A stretch of DNA of 64,000 nt from Lepisosteus oculatus. Taxonomy: Eukaryota > Chordata > Actinopteri > Semionotiformes > Lepisosteidae. Shown in pieces: positions 44,001-56,000 of the stretch (position 1 is the first letter of the stretch; the number at the start of each line of letters is the position of its first letter). Made by a program: the position numbers and the translations under genes. The stretch covers positions 27,693,501-27,757,500 of the forward strand of contig NC_090700.1 of NCBI RefSeq assembly GCF_040954835.1, read 5' to 3'. The notes below the pieces were generated by a model that saw only the letters and a list, made by a program, of their open reading frames with translations, did no database searches and was not told the origin of the DNA.

Positions 44001-47000
44001 ACTCACAACTGGCAGTCCAATGAAGCTAAGCAGATGTGAGCCTGGTCAGTACCTGGATGGGAGACATTCTGAGAAAAACTAAGGTTGCAGCTGGTAGAGG
44101 TGTTAGTGGGGCCAGCAGGGGGTGCTCAAGCCGCAGTCTGTGTGGGTCCTAATGCCCAAATATAGTGATGGGGACACTATACTGTAAAAAGCTGCCGTCC
44201 TTTGTATGAGACATAAAACCGAGGACTCTCTGTGGTCATTAAAAATTCCCAGGCTGTTTCTTGGAAAGAGTAGGGGTGTAACCCTGGCGTCCTGGCCACA
44301 TTTCCCATTGGCCCTTATTAATCATGGCCTCCTACAAATCCCCATCTATGAATTGGCTTAATTACTCTGCTCTCCTCCCCACTGATAGCTGATGTGTGGT
44401 GAGCACTATGGCTACCGTCGCATCATCCAGGTTGATGCTGCACATTGTTGGTGGTGGAGGGGAGTCCACAAGCACTTTTGAGTGGAATGTCCAGAAATGT
44501 GCTACATACGTGTAAGCAATTAATTAACCTGCCTATTTCTTTGGTGCAAGAAATAGAGGTATTTTCTTTAAGTTGTATTTCCATATATACAGCAGGTATA
44601 TTGAAATCTGGATAGATCATGCCTGCTCTGTGAAGACTTTGAATTACCCGTTCATGATAGGTAAGAGCAAACTAGTATACTACTGTGTTCTCCAAACAAA
44701 ATAGCGAATAGAAACACACCGTGTTGCCAGCAAAGAAAACACTTTTGATTTCCAGGGCCAATAGACAACATCACAAATAAAAAAACAATGAACAACAACA
44801 ACAAATGAAAAAATGTTGTTTTGCACTGGCAAGACAATATGTTGCCACATGAGCAGCACCCCCAGAAGAGCCTATATCTATCATATATCTGTATCTAATC
44901 AAAAAATAGCACACAAAAAGTATTCACAGTATCCAAAATTTGCTTTACTCAGTTACTATGGATCCTAGTTACCAAAAAGAGCAATCCAGAATTGCTATTC
45001 TCCCAAACAGCTCCATTTGGTGACTTGGCATGATTCCTCCCACCACAGAGAAGAAAATGATGAAGCTGTGTAATCCTTCTGTATCACCAAAGTGTTGCCT
45101 CCAATCTTGACTGTCCCAAGGAATGTAGTCCCTTATGCTCTGGCCCTTTGAGTCCAGTACAGTAGGTGGCAGGAAGATGATGCCTGATAAGATAAGATCA
45201 TTTATTATCCATATACAATACAATTTCTTGAATTAGGAATTTGTCTTTTCACATACCCCAACTTGCTCTCCATGAGACACTGAGACACAGAGAGGGAGAG
45301 GAAAGCCTGGGGTCAGAGTGCAGGGTCAGCCATTTATACAGCACCCCTGGAGCAGTTGGGGTTAAGGGTCTTGCTCACAGAGTAGGGATTCCAGCCGTGA
45401 GATTTCAACCAACAACCTTCCAGCCACTGGCTCAGATTCTTAGCTGCAGTGTCACCACTCCTCCCATTTGCTCCTCAAATTTTTGTGCATCCTTAATGTT
45501 CAATTATGTCCAAGGTCCAGTTAAGCCTGGTTAAGCAAAATCACTTGTCACCACTTGTTATCTTAGGATGTTAGTTGGTGTCTGTGCAACCAGAGAGTGA
45601 TTAAATCTTTCTTAATTTCCAACTCTCCTACCATTTCAATTACTGCATTATCTTGGAGGCCTTGATTAAAAGGTGACTGTAGACATGAGAATGAAAAAAA
45701 AAAGGAACACACCCAATCCTGACAATTACACTGGTCATTGCAAGCACGCTGAAAGTCAGCCTTCTAACTGCTGGTCTAGTTTTGAAACTACTAACTGGAG
45801 TATGTTTAAAAATGCTTCTAAGGATTTTAATGTGATACGGAGTTGGTGATGTCCTAACTTAAATATTTTGTGAATATTGTGTGAAGTTAATATTCCTACC
45901 AGAATGATCTGGTTATACCCAAATCAAAAACCTTAGATAATGGCATTTCACAACATAAAAAAGACAGAGTGCTGAGTTACTCGGGAGATACCTGGAAAGG
46001 CCTTCAGAAATCAGAAAGCTGGTCTAGACAGTACTTCACCTTAAATCCTCAAACCTTTTTTAGATCAATTAACTCCCTGCATTCACAGAGATTATCAACC
46101 TCCCACTGTCCCTGCCTATTGGTCCTCTGGTTTAAATGTATGCTAACCTGTCCATCAAGAGGACACAAGGGTGGAGTTTAGAGAGCTACACCAAAAGGAC
46201 AATTCTCTAGTCTCGTATTGATCATTGTGGTATACCTGGTCTCTGTGTTGTTACACAGCCTGTGCAATTGTAGGCCTATTGTTTTTAAAGCTGCTAATAG
46301 GAACATACCTGGGAGAAACTAAAATAGTTTGCTATTTTGTCTAGTGTTTCTTCCTTTTGTAAACCTTAGACAAGCCGTCTTGCAAACAGGGAGTGCATAT
46401 GTCAAGTGCATTCACACACTGTGCTTTTTATTTAATGTGTTCAGAAATAAAACAAAAGAATCAGTTAGAAAATAAATAATTGATATTGATAAGTAGATGT
46501 TTTTATTATCTGCTGATCACTGTCTGTATTACAGGATCTAGGTATAAAACTAAGCTGACTGCCGACCCTCCATGGACAGTGGTGTTCCCAGGAGAGACAG
46601 TCACCCTCAACTGTCATACTAGTGGACCTGGTGGCTGGAAATATTCCTGGGCCTTAGAAAAACAGGGGACAACAGTGCCACTCAAGGACTCCAATGGAGA
46701 AGACGGTTCCCAGTACATCCTTAGCTCTGTGTCAGAGTCTGATGGGGGAAAATACTGGTGTCAAGCTGGGAGAGGAAATGAACAAAGTGACAGTGACTCT
46801 CACACTCTGGCAGTATCTAGTAAGTTTTATTTTTTTTAAAAAAGCATTACACAGAGTTACTGTATTATGTATATAGGAAGTGTATATTTTTTTGTAAATT
46901 ATACATTTCTTCTATTTGTTTCAGATGTCAAGGCCAGTGCTGTAGTGACCATAGACTACCCCGATTCAGTGGTTTTCTCAGGAGAGTCAGTCACTCTCAG

Positions 47001-50000
47001 CTGTGTGGTGAAGGGGGCGTCAGGTGGCTGGAGATATTCCTGGGCTAGAAACACAAAGGGGAGACTAGAGAACCTCTTTCGATCAAGTGCTGAAGATCAG
47101 CAATATTACACCCTCAGTCCTGTAACAGTGTCTGATAGTGGACAGTACATGTGTCAAGCTGAACGGGGAAGCAAACCAATAATTCAGACATATCCTGGGT
47201 TTCATATTTTGGAAGTGTCAGGTGAGTAACAGACAAAATGAGTGCTTAATCAATGTACCTGATACAAATACTCATGTTAATTATAACATTTGTCAGTGAA
47301 ACAGTGTTTGTGCTATCTTTAAATTGAAATCTAACAAAAATAGAAAAACAACAGCAAAGAAAACCCATTATGGAAAGAAATATCTATAAAATAATCTGAA
47401 AAAAAATCTGTGAATTTGTTCAAAGATTCATCTTCTGTCTGGTAAGTGAAATAGTTATTGAATAATTGGTCAGTGTATTTAAGTAATTAATTTCTGCACA
47501 TGTACTTAATCACAAATGGAATGTTTTTTCATCCATCATTCATGTGTTATTAATAAATCAATAAACTTTGAGAGAGAAAGTCAATCCTGATTGCCTTTTA
47601 ATCCCGATTGACTTTCTAGCAGTCAAATTTATAAATGTTAAATGAAACATTCCACAAGTCCACAAGTGAATGTTTTTTTTTGTGTTATAGAAAAACAAGA
47701 ATGTTAATCATGACCACATAAGGTAGCTTCTTTGCCACCTGGCACAATATGTTTTGAGAGTACTGACCATGTAATAATTTAGAAAACTATATTTACTTTA
47801 AATTGACAAAAAACAAAGATTATGATTTACAAAGAATTGCAATTACTGTATGTGTTAAACACAACCAAGTCTTATCCACCTGTTTCTGTCAGTGAAGGAC
47901 ACTGTCATGATAAAGTACAGTATGTCACCTGAAAGGAGAAAGTTGAAGGCATTCTTATACTATGAAAATGCCTCTCCATATATAAAATATCCAGTCAGAT
48001 TCTGTCCTTCAAGAAGAAGGCCCAAATTGCTGGATGTCTGGTTTGAAAAGATGGCGTTCTCTCAAAGTGAAACACATTCATTATCCAGAGCTAAAGAAAA
48101 TTCCTTTTTGCAGGATTTCCTAAAAGTGATCGGCATTGAACCAAGATCTAGTAATCATAATAATAACAGCAATACCCCTATAATATTTAAAAATCTGGGA
48201 AATTGAACTGGCTTTTGCAAAAATTGTGTTCTTGAGTAAAGCTTCTATGTTAAGTTTTCCTTCCATATAGAATGCAATCACCACCTTTTTGCTTTAGTTC
48301 AATCAATATCATCAAGGTGTCACTTTAGACCTGTTATTTCAGCAATTAATTGGTAGTCACCATAGGAACTGTAATTAGACAAATAGAAAATAAATCATTT
48401 TTGTTTACTGTTGCAAATAAATAAATTGATCTGCAAACACAAAGGCTGTATTAAAATTGATAGTCAATTCATTGACAATTGACAGTTCTTACTGGGGTCT
48501 GCCTTTAGGATGATGTGAAGTGAAAGAAGTGGCAGGTGAAGAAGTGTAAGACTGCCTTCAAGTGGCAGTGAAGGAAGGATTAAAAGTGATAAGATGGAGT
48601 AGGTCCAGGTGCAAGCACTATCACAGGGCATTTCCTGTACATGCTCATGTGTATTGGCAAAGTTGGTGTTAGTTTCAAAACATCATATACTGTATTTATT
48701 TGTTGTAGGATAATGCATGTAAGTGAATTATGGATTTATAGTTCAAGATATAGTCCTGATGACTGGTGTGAAAATACTAATTAAATGATTTTTTTAATGT
48801 GCTGTTAGTAGTAGGACATAATTAACAAAATAGTAGTCTGTTTCTAAAACTAGGTAAGATTATCAAAAGTATTTTGGTGATTTTAAATCTTTATTATAAA
48901 ATTCCTAAATCTGTCTTAATTTATTTGTAAGTGTAAGGAAATAGTAGCGAGGACCCTATGCAAAAAACTCGAATGTAATACCAAAGGTGTAGTCAATAGG
49001 AGCCACTACTGAACTAAAATTTCGAATAAATCTCTGTTGTAACAGACAAATAAGTTCTGGATCCCGAGATGAAGTTAAACAGATGAGTTTTTTTTGCATG
49101 CAAGGAACAATAAAACTGAAGTATTGTTCACACAAGGAACAATAACACCAAAGTATATAGCCCTTTTCTGCCACTTCTGACGTAGATCATTATTATGGTA
49201 ATGGGGGAAGGTCATGGTGTTCGGCCAGTTCACAGACTTTGGTCACTCTTAATGGTCCGTGTTAGGTTTCCTTTCCTGGAGGGTTTCCTAGCTGGCATCT
49301 GGAATCCTCATCAGTTATCCCCCTTTCCTGCCATAACTCTAGCCTGTTACTTAGAAGTCCAGTCCTCATGCAGAAAGGAATCAGTTAACCCCTTCTGTCA
49401 CGACAACCAGGCAGTCAAGAACAAAGCGTAAGCGAGCTAATCAGACCCAGCAGCAGGTGATTATTAACAAACGCCGCCGCACGAGTTAAACCACCTGTGC
49501 ACACTCATTGCGGTGCGCACTGCTATTTAAACCATCTTCACCTGCTTCCCACTGCTCGGTATTGAGTCTACTCCTTGAGAGCTCTACCTGGCGTTTTTCC
49601 CCGTACCTCGTTTATTCTGGTTTTTGGATTCCCCTTCTGCCTTTTCGACTTTGCACCTCGCCTCTCGACTCGGACTGTCTGCTACCGGTGTACTTCCTGG
49701 ATTACGACTTGCCTTTCGCCTTTTGACTACGACCTTGCCTCTCGTTCTGGTTTGTTCGCCTGCCTCATCTATCACCCGTGCCTGCGTCTGCACAGGATCC
49801 GTGTATCTTCTCACCAGGGATTCCTAACAGAATACCGAGCCTAAAGATGGATCCCGCGGACGCACAAGCTTTTGGCTCACTTTTTAATCGCCATTCCCAA
49901 GCTCTCACCCAGCTTCAATCTTCGCTTCACATTCTCTCCAATCACGTCGCTAGCCTTCCGCCCTCCCCTGTCCCTTCGCCTCCAGCACAGACCACTGCTC

Positions 50001-53000
50001 CAATCCCTGTAACCCCGCCCACCTCTCCCGTAGCCTCACCGTTTGTTCTCCCGGAAAGATATGACGGCAACACCGCGGGCTGTAGGGGTTTTATTGCGCA
50101 ATGCTCCTTGACTTTCCAGTTGCATCCTGAGTTTTTTTTTTCTCCCCGGGAGCAGATCGGTTTCGCCTTTTCCTTGCTCACTGGCAAGGCTCTGGACTGG
50201 GCAGCTGTGTTGCTTGCTAGGGGAGACTTTCAGTTTGCTGATTTCCAGCTTTTTGCTGACCAGCTCCAGGCACGTTTTTCTCCAGTCAACCCGGACCTGA
50301 CTCATCTCCGGCTCGCCTCGCTTCGTCAGGGTGATGGATCTCTGAATGATTATGTGGCTGACTTCCAAGCCCTCGCCACGGAGTCTGACTGGAACCCTGA
50401 AGCCCTGATTTGCCTTTTTTGTAAGGGTCTCTCTGAAGATCTAAAGGATCACCTGGTGCTCTCGCCACTTCGCAACCGCTCTCTCGAATCGGCAATCGCT
50501 CAGGTGGTTGAACTGGACACCCGCATTCGGCTGCGGAGAGCAGAGAGTCATGATGGAAGCAGTCCTGGCCGTCCTGAAAGTACTACCCCCACGGTGCCCA
50601 CTCGGCATCATGCACCCCTTTCCTCGGAAGAAAAGGAAAGGCGCCGTCGGGAGGGACTGTGTCTCTATTGCTCTGCACCTGATCACCTTCTCTCTGCTTG
50701 TCCCTTGAGACCCCCTTATCCCTCTCGAACCCTTCCACAGCCTACTGTTAGAGTCAGTAGTGCTGTTTTTTCTCAAACCTCATCAGGCCCTTTATTCCCA
50801 GCTGAAATTTCTTGGGCTGACGCACAACTTCCCCTTTTGGTTTTTGTTGACTCAGGGGCAGCGGGGAACTTTATAGATGTCACTTTTGCTAAGAAGTGGG
50901 ATATTCCCCTGGCTCCGGTCTCACCCCCAATCTGTATTCAAGCTCTGGATGGATCCCCGATTGCACCTGGACGGATTACATGGCAGACCGTCCCTCTCTC
51001 TCTATCAGTTGGTGCAACTCATGTTGAAGAAATCTCACTCCTTCTCCTGGACTCGCCTGCCTACCCGGTAATCCTGGGTCTTCCCTGGCTCAAGAAGCAC
51101 GATCCCCACATCTCCTGGGACAAGAACGAGCTCATTGCCTGGAGCCACTCCTGTCATGTCAACTGTTGTCGTCAGCCGGTTAAGGTTGCTGCTGCAGTAA
51201 CCTCTATGGAGGAGCACTCTACCATCCCGCCCCAATACAGGCATCTGAAACAAGCCTTTGATAAGCAGAAGGCTCTTTCGCTTCCACCTCACCGTACCTG
51301 TGACTGTGCTATAGAGTTGCTTCCGGGAACCCTTCCACCCAAAGGACGGATCTACCCTCTCACTCAGGCAGAGAACCAGGCTTTACAAGATTATATTAAG
51401 GAGGCTTTGGAGTCAGGATTCATTCGTCCCTCCTCTTCTCCAGCCTGTGCGGGCTTTTTCTTTATTGGGAAGAAGGACGGCTCCTTGCGACCGTGTATTG
51501 ATTACAGAGGACTGAACTCCATTACGGTCAAACATCGTTACCCCCTGCCTTTAATTCCAGCCGCTTTGGAGTCCGTACGGGGAGCCTCCATCTTCTCGAA
51601 ATTAGATCTACGGGGGGCTTACAACCTAATCAGGATACGGGAAGGGGACGAGTGGAAGACGGCCTTTATGACCACCCATGGACATTATGAATATCAGGTG
51701 ATGCCTTTTGGTCTTGTTAATGCCCCGGCTGTCTTCCAGTCATTCATGAATGACATCTTTAGGGACATTATTGGGAATTTTGTTTTGGTTTACCTGGATG
51801 ATATCCTCATCTTTTCTGCCAACCCTAGGGATCATGTCCACCACGTCCAGGAGGTCCTGACTAGACTCATTAACAACAAACTCTACGCCAAGCTTGAGAA
51901 GTGCGTTTTCCATGCTTCTAAAATTCACTTCCTGGGTTACATCATTTCCTCAGTTGGTGTAGAAATGGACTCTGCTAAGGTGGCGGCCATCAATGACTGG
52001 CCAGCCCCTCGTAACTTAAAGCAAATTCAACGTTTTCTAGGTTTTGCCAACTTTTATAGACGTTTCATCCGGAACTTTAGCTCCGTCGTGGCGCCTATCA
52101 TCGCTCTAACCCGCAATCGACCAGGCTTGGGTAAATGGAACCCGGAGGCTAACCAGGCATTTTTACGCTTAAAACAACTCTTCAGTTCGGCACCTTTTCT
52201 ACGACACCCGGATCCCTCTCAGCCATTCATAGTGGAGGTGGACGCCTCAGCCTATGGGGTTGGGGCGGTCCTCTCCCAGCGCCACGGGGATAAGCAGATT
52301 CCACATCCCTGTGCCTTCTTTTCGAGGAAACTCTCCCCTGCTGAGGTTAATTATGATGTTGGTAATCGTGAACTCTTGGCTATCAAGCTGGCCCTGGAGG
52401 AATGGAGACACTGGTTGGAGGGGGCTCATCACCCCTTTGTCATTATCACGGACCATAAGAACCTGGCCTACATTCAGTCGGCCAAACGCCTCAATTCCCG
52501 TCAGGCCCGTTGGTCTCTTTTCTTTTCTCGATTTAATTTTGTGATCACCTATACACCTGGCTCGAAGAATGGGAGGGCTGATGCTCTCTCTCGGCTCCAT
52601 GATCCCCAGGATCTGGACTACACACCGGAACCAATCATTTCACCTAACAGAATCCTCGGGGCGATCCACTGCTCTATTGAAGATCAGATCAGACGTGCCC
52701 TCAAGGGAGCTATAGTTCCTGTGTGCTGCCCCCCGGATAAGCTTTTTGTACCGGACAACTTGCGTTCTGCTGTCCTGCAATGGGGGCATGACTCTCGGTT
52801 TGCAGGCCATCCCGGGTGCAGACGCACTCTGGACCTACTCACCAGAGATTTCTGGTGGCCTTCCATGCGATTAGATGTTGCAGAGTACGTCCGAGCTTGC
52901 CCGGTCTGTGCCAGGATCAAGACTCCGCGTGCCAAGAAGACCGGTCTCCTTCACCCTCTTCCGATCCCACACCGCCCTTGGTCCCACATAGCTGTGGACT

Positions 53001-56000
53001 TCATTACGGACCTTCCTAGCAGTCAAGGTCATACGGTAATCTTGGTGATATCTGATCGTTTTTCCAAGGCAGCCCATTTCGTCCCCCTCCCAGCATTGCC
53101 CACAGCCCAGGAAATGGCATCACTGTTTGTGCAACAGGTCGTTCGGATACATGGGTTGCCCAACGATGTGGTCTCAGACAGGGGACCTCAATTTGTCTCG
53201 GCCTTTTGGAAAGCGTTCTGCCAAGCTTTAGGGACCCATGTATCTCTGACTTCGGGTTATCATCCTGAGGCCAATGGTCAGGTGGAACGGACCAACCAAA
53301 GCCTCCTTACCTTTTTGAGAGCCTTCACCTCCAACTCGCAGGATGACTGGTCATCGCTACTTCCCTGGGCAGAATATGCCCATAATTCTCTTACCTCCTC
53401 CTCCACAGGTCTCTCTCCCTTCCTCTGCTCACTAGGTTATCAACCCACTCTCATTCCTGCCAACCCTCCGGACACGGCGGTGCCGTCGGTGCGTCAATAT
53501 ATTTCCAAGCTGCGCAGGACCTGGAGAATGGCGAGGACAGCTCTCACCAAGTCATCCCAGCGCCAGGCCAAATTCGCAAACCGACACCGCAGACCAGCCC
53601 CCCGTTTTCGCAGAGGCCAGTTTGTTTGGCTTTCAACAAGGAACCTACCTCTACACCTGCCTTCCAAGAAGCTCGGGCCTAGGTATATCGGCCCCTTCAG
53701 GATACTCTCCCGGATCACCCCAGTTACCTTCCGTCTTGCACTTCCCCCCACCCTTAAAATCCACCCGTCTTTCCACGTCTCCCTCCTGAAACCCTTCTAC
53801 CGCTCACCTCTGTCGGCTCCCCAACGTCGCCCGCCACCCCCGCGTCGCATTCGGGGGCACCAGACATATACAGTCCACAAGATCCTCGACTCTAGATGGA
53901 ACCGCGGTACCCTTCAGTATCTGGTTGACTGGGAGGGTTATGGCCCTGAAGAAAGATCCTGGGTTCCGGAGAGGGATATTTTGGACCCTGCGCTAATCGG
54001 AGACTTCCACAGGGACTATCCCGATCGGCCGTCTCGGGCGTCGGGAGCCGCCCGTGAAGGGGGGGGTACTGTCACGACAACCAGGCAGTCAAGAACAAAG
54101 CGTAAGCGAGCTAATCAGACCCAGCAGCAGGTGATTATTAACAAACGCCGCCGCACGAGTTAAACCACCTGTGCACACTCATTGCGGTGCGCACTGCTAT
54201 TTAAACCATCTTCACCTGCTTCCCACTGCTCGGTATTGAGTCTACTCCTTGAGAGCTCTACCTGGCGTTTTTCCCCGTACCTCGTTTATTCTGGTTTTTG
54301 GATTCCCCTTCTGCCTTTTCGACTTTGCACCTCGCCTCTCGACTCGGACTGTCTGCTACCGGTGTACTTCCTGGATTACGACTTGCCTTTCGCCTTTTGA
54401 CTACGACCTTGCCTCTCGTTCTGGTTTGTTCGCCTGCCTCATCTATCACCCGTGCCTGCGTCTGCACAGGATCCGTGTATCTTCTCACCAGGGATTCCTA
54501 ACACCTTCTTCACATCTTGTACTTTTCTTCATCTCTTATAAAAGTTGGCAAACCCAGAAAACGTTGTACCTGTCTTAGGTTCTTCGTGGTTGGCCAATCC
54601 GTAAATGCGGAGATCTTGCTTTGGTCCATCGTGACCCCTTGCAGTAACAAGATAAAGCCCAGGAATGGGATCTTGGACACATGAAAAATGCATTTTTCCT
54701 TCTAAACATAGAGCTTGTGACGAATCAGACAAGACACAACCTCTCTTCCATGAGAGATATGTTCCTAAAGGTTAGTGGAAAAAATCAAGATATCGTCAAG
54801 ATATATAAGGAAGCATTTCTGCATGAGATCCCGAAAAATATAAAGACTGCAGGTGCATTCGCAAGACCGAAAGGCATGACAAGATACTCATAATGCCCAT
54901 GAGTTGTTAGAAAAGCAGTCTTCCAATCATCTCCCTCCCATATTCTAATTAGGTTGTATGCCCCCCTGGAGATCAAGCTTGGGAAAAATTGTTGCTCCCC
55001 GAACAGATTCTAAGGCTGAAGGAATGAGTGGGAGGGGATAGCGATTTTTGATTCCCCATGTGACAGAGGGTAAATTCTCCCCTTTGTGGGTAAAACACCC
55101 GGCAGGAGATCGATGGCACAATCACAAGACCTGTGGGGAGGCAGGGACAATGCTCTTTATTCGCTGAAGGCCTCAGATAGATCACATAACATGTAACAGT
55201 AACAGGAATGTCACAGGAGCTACCTGGGGAGAGTTTAATGGAACGGTGACAACAAGTCAAACACTGAGGACCCCAAGCTAACACCTCACCACTAGTGGAA
55301 TCTGGAAATCTGAGGATCATGCTTTTGTAACCAGGGGAACCCCATGACCAGAGGGTGGTGTGGTGTTTCCAGGAGGTAGAGTTGTGTAGGTTCCTGATGA
55401 AGGGCTCAGACTTGTAAAGATAATGGTGAGGTCTGCCAGCTAATAACACCTGGGGAAATAGGGGATCCATCGAGGGTCTGCACACGAAGAGGAGGTTGAA
55501 TGGGGAGTACGAGAATATTCCAGGAGCGAGCCAAGGAGAGGTCTAGGAAATTTCCGGCGGCCCCTGAATTAATGAAAGCGAGAAGGTTAAATTAACACGA
55601 GCCCCAGGAGATGAAAGGATGAACAGACAAGGCATTAGAAGAGGTATCGAAATGTTTACTGCGTCTCACCTGCGTACTGGGTTTAGACAGGGGGCACCGT
55701 GGACATTGTGAGGGACAGTCCAAACAGTAATGTCCTAGAAGACCACAGGAAAGACACCAATTCCCCCGTATGCACTTCTCCCTTCCCTGCAGAGTGAGGC
55801 GGGAGTGAGAGATCTCCACAGGTTCCGGGGGGAGGAGGTCGAGCTGAGAGGAGCGAGGGTGAGAAGTTGAGTAGGTGCAGGAAGGTTCTGTTTGTCTCCA
55901 TGGTCCTCTACCACGAAGCCCGTCATCCAATCCGATCACCAAGGAAATCACTTCCGTGCAGGATTTTCCTTTTAGAGTCAAGAGAAACAGATTGTCTTTC

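Larger units (their letters stand above)
49396..54503 (+). mobile_element. Full-length Tf1/sushi-group Gypsy retrotransposon
   Basis: 5108-bp element with 434-bp LTRs, a single intact gag-pol frame, a polypurine tract (GAAGGGGGGG at 54056-54066) and a perfect 5-bp target duplication CCTTC (49391-49395 and 54504-54508). By eye the two LTRs are identical base for base, implying a very recent insertion. The chromodomain and absence of a tRNA-type TGG primer site place it with chromovirus Tf1/sushi elements. It is inserted into an older minus-strand Gypsy relic inside an intron of the plus-strand receptor, in the same transcriptional direction as the receptor. Confidence 0.96.

Noticed and set aside
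43992-44110. 5S rRNA gene
   Set aside because: Only the internal promoter part resembles 5S; it is fused to a body shared by six dispersed copies, so it is a SINE.
47892-48206. 104-codon open frame as a possible gene
   Set aside because: No recognisable domain, no homologous copy in the window, AT-rich codons and no splice signals nearby.
49191-49390. Part of the older Gypsy pol between its two fragments
   Set aside because: Neither strand gives Gypsy motifs here, so it was left unassigned rather than forced into the relic.
49508-49844. Open frames on both strands within the LTRs (repeated at 54182-54578)
   Set aside because: They appear twice only because the LTRs are duplicated. They have no domain similarity and overlap promoter sequence.
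49778-49846. In-frame upstream ATG for gag-pol inside the 5' LTR
   Set aside because: The first ATG after the primer-binding site, at 49847, fits gag starts of the group. The earlier ATG lies in the LTR and adds 23 residues with no gag similarity.
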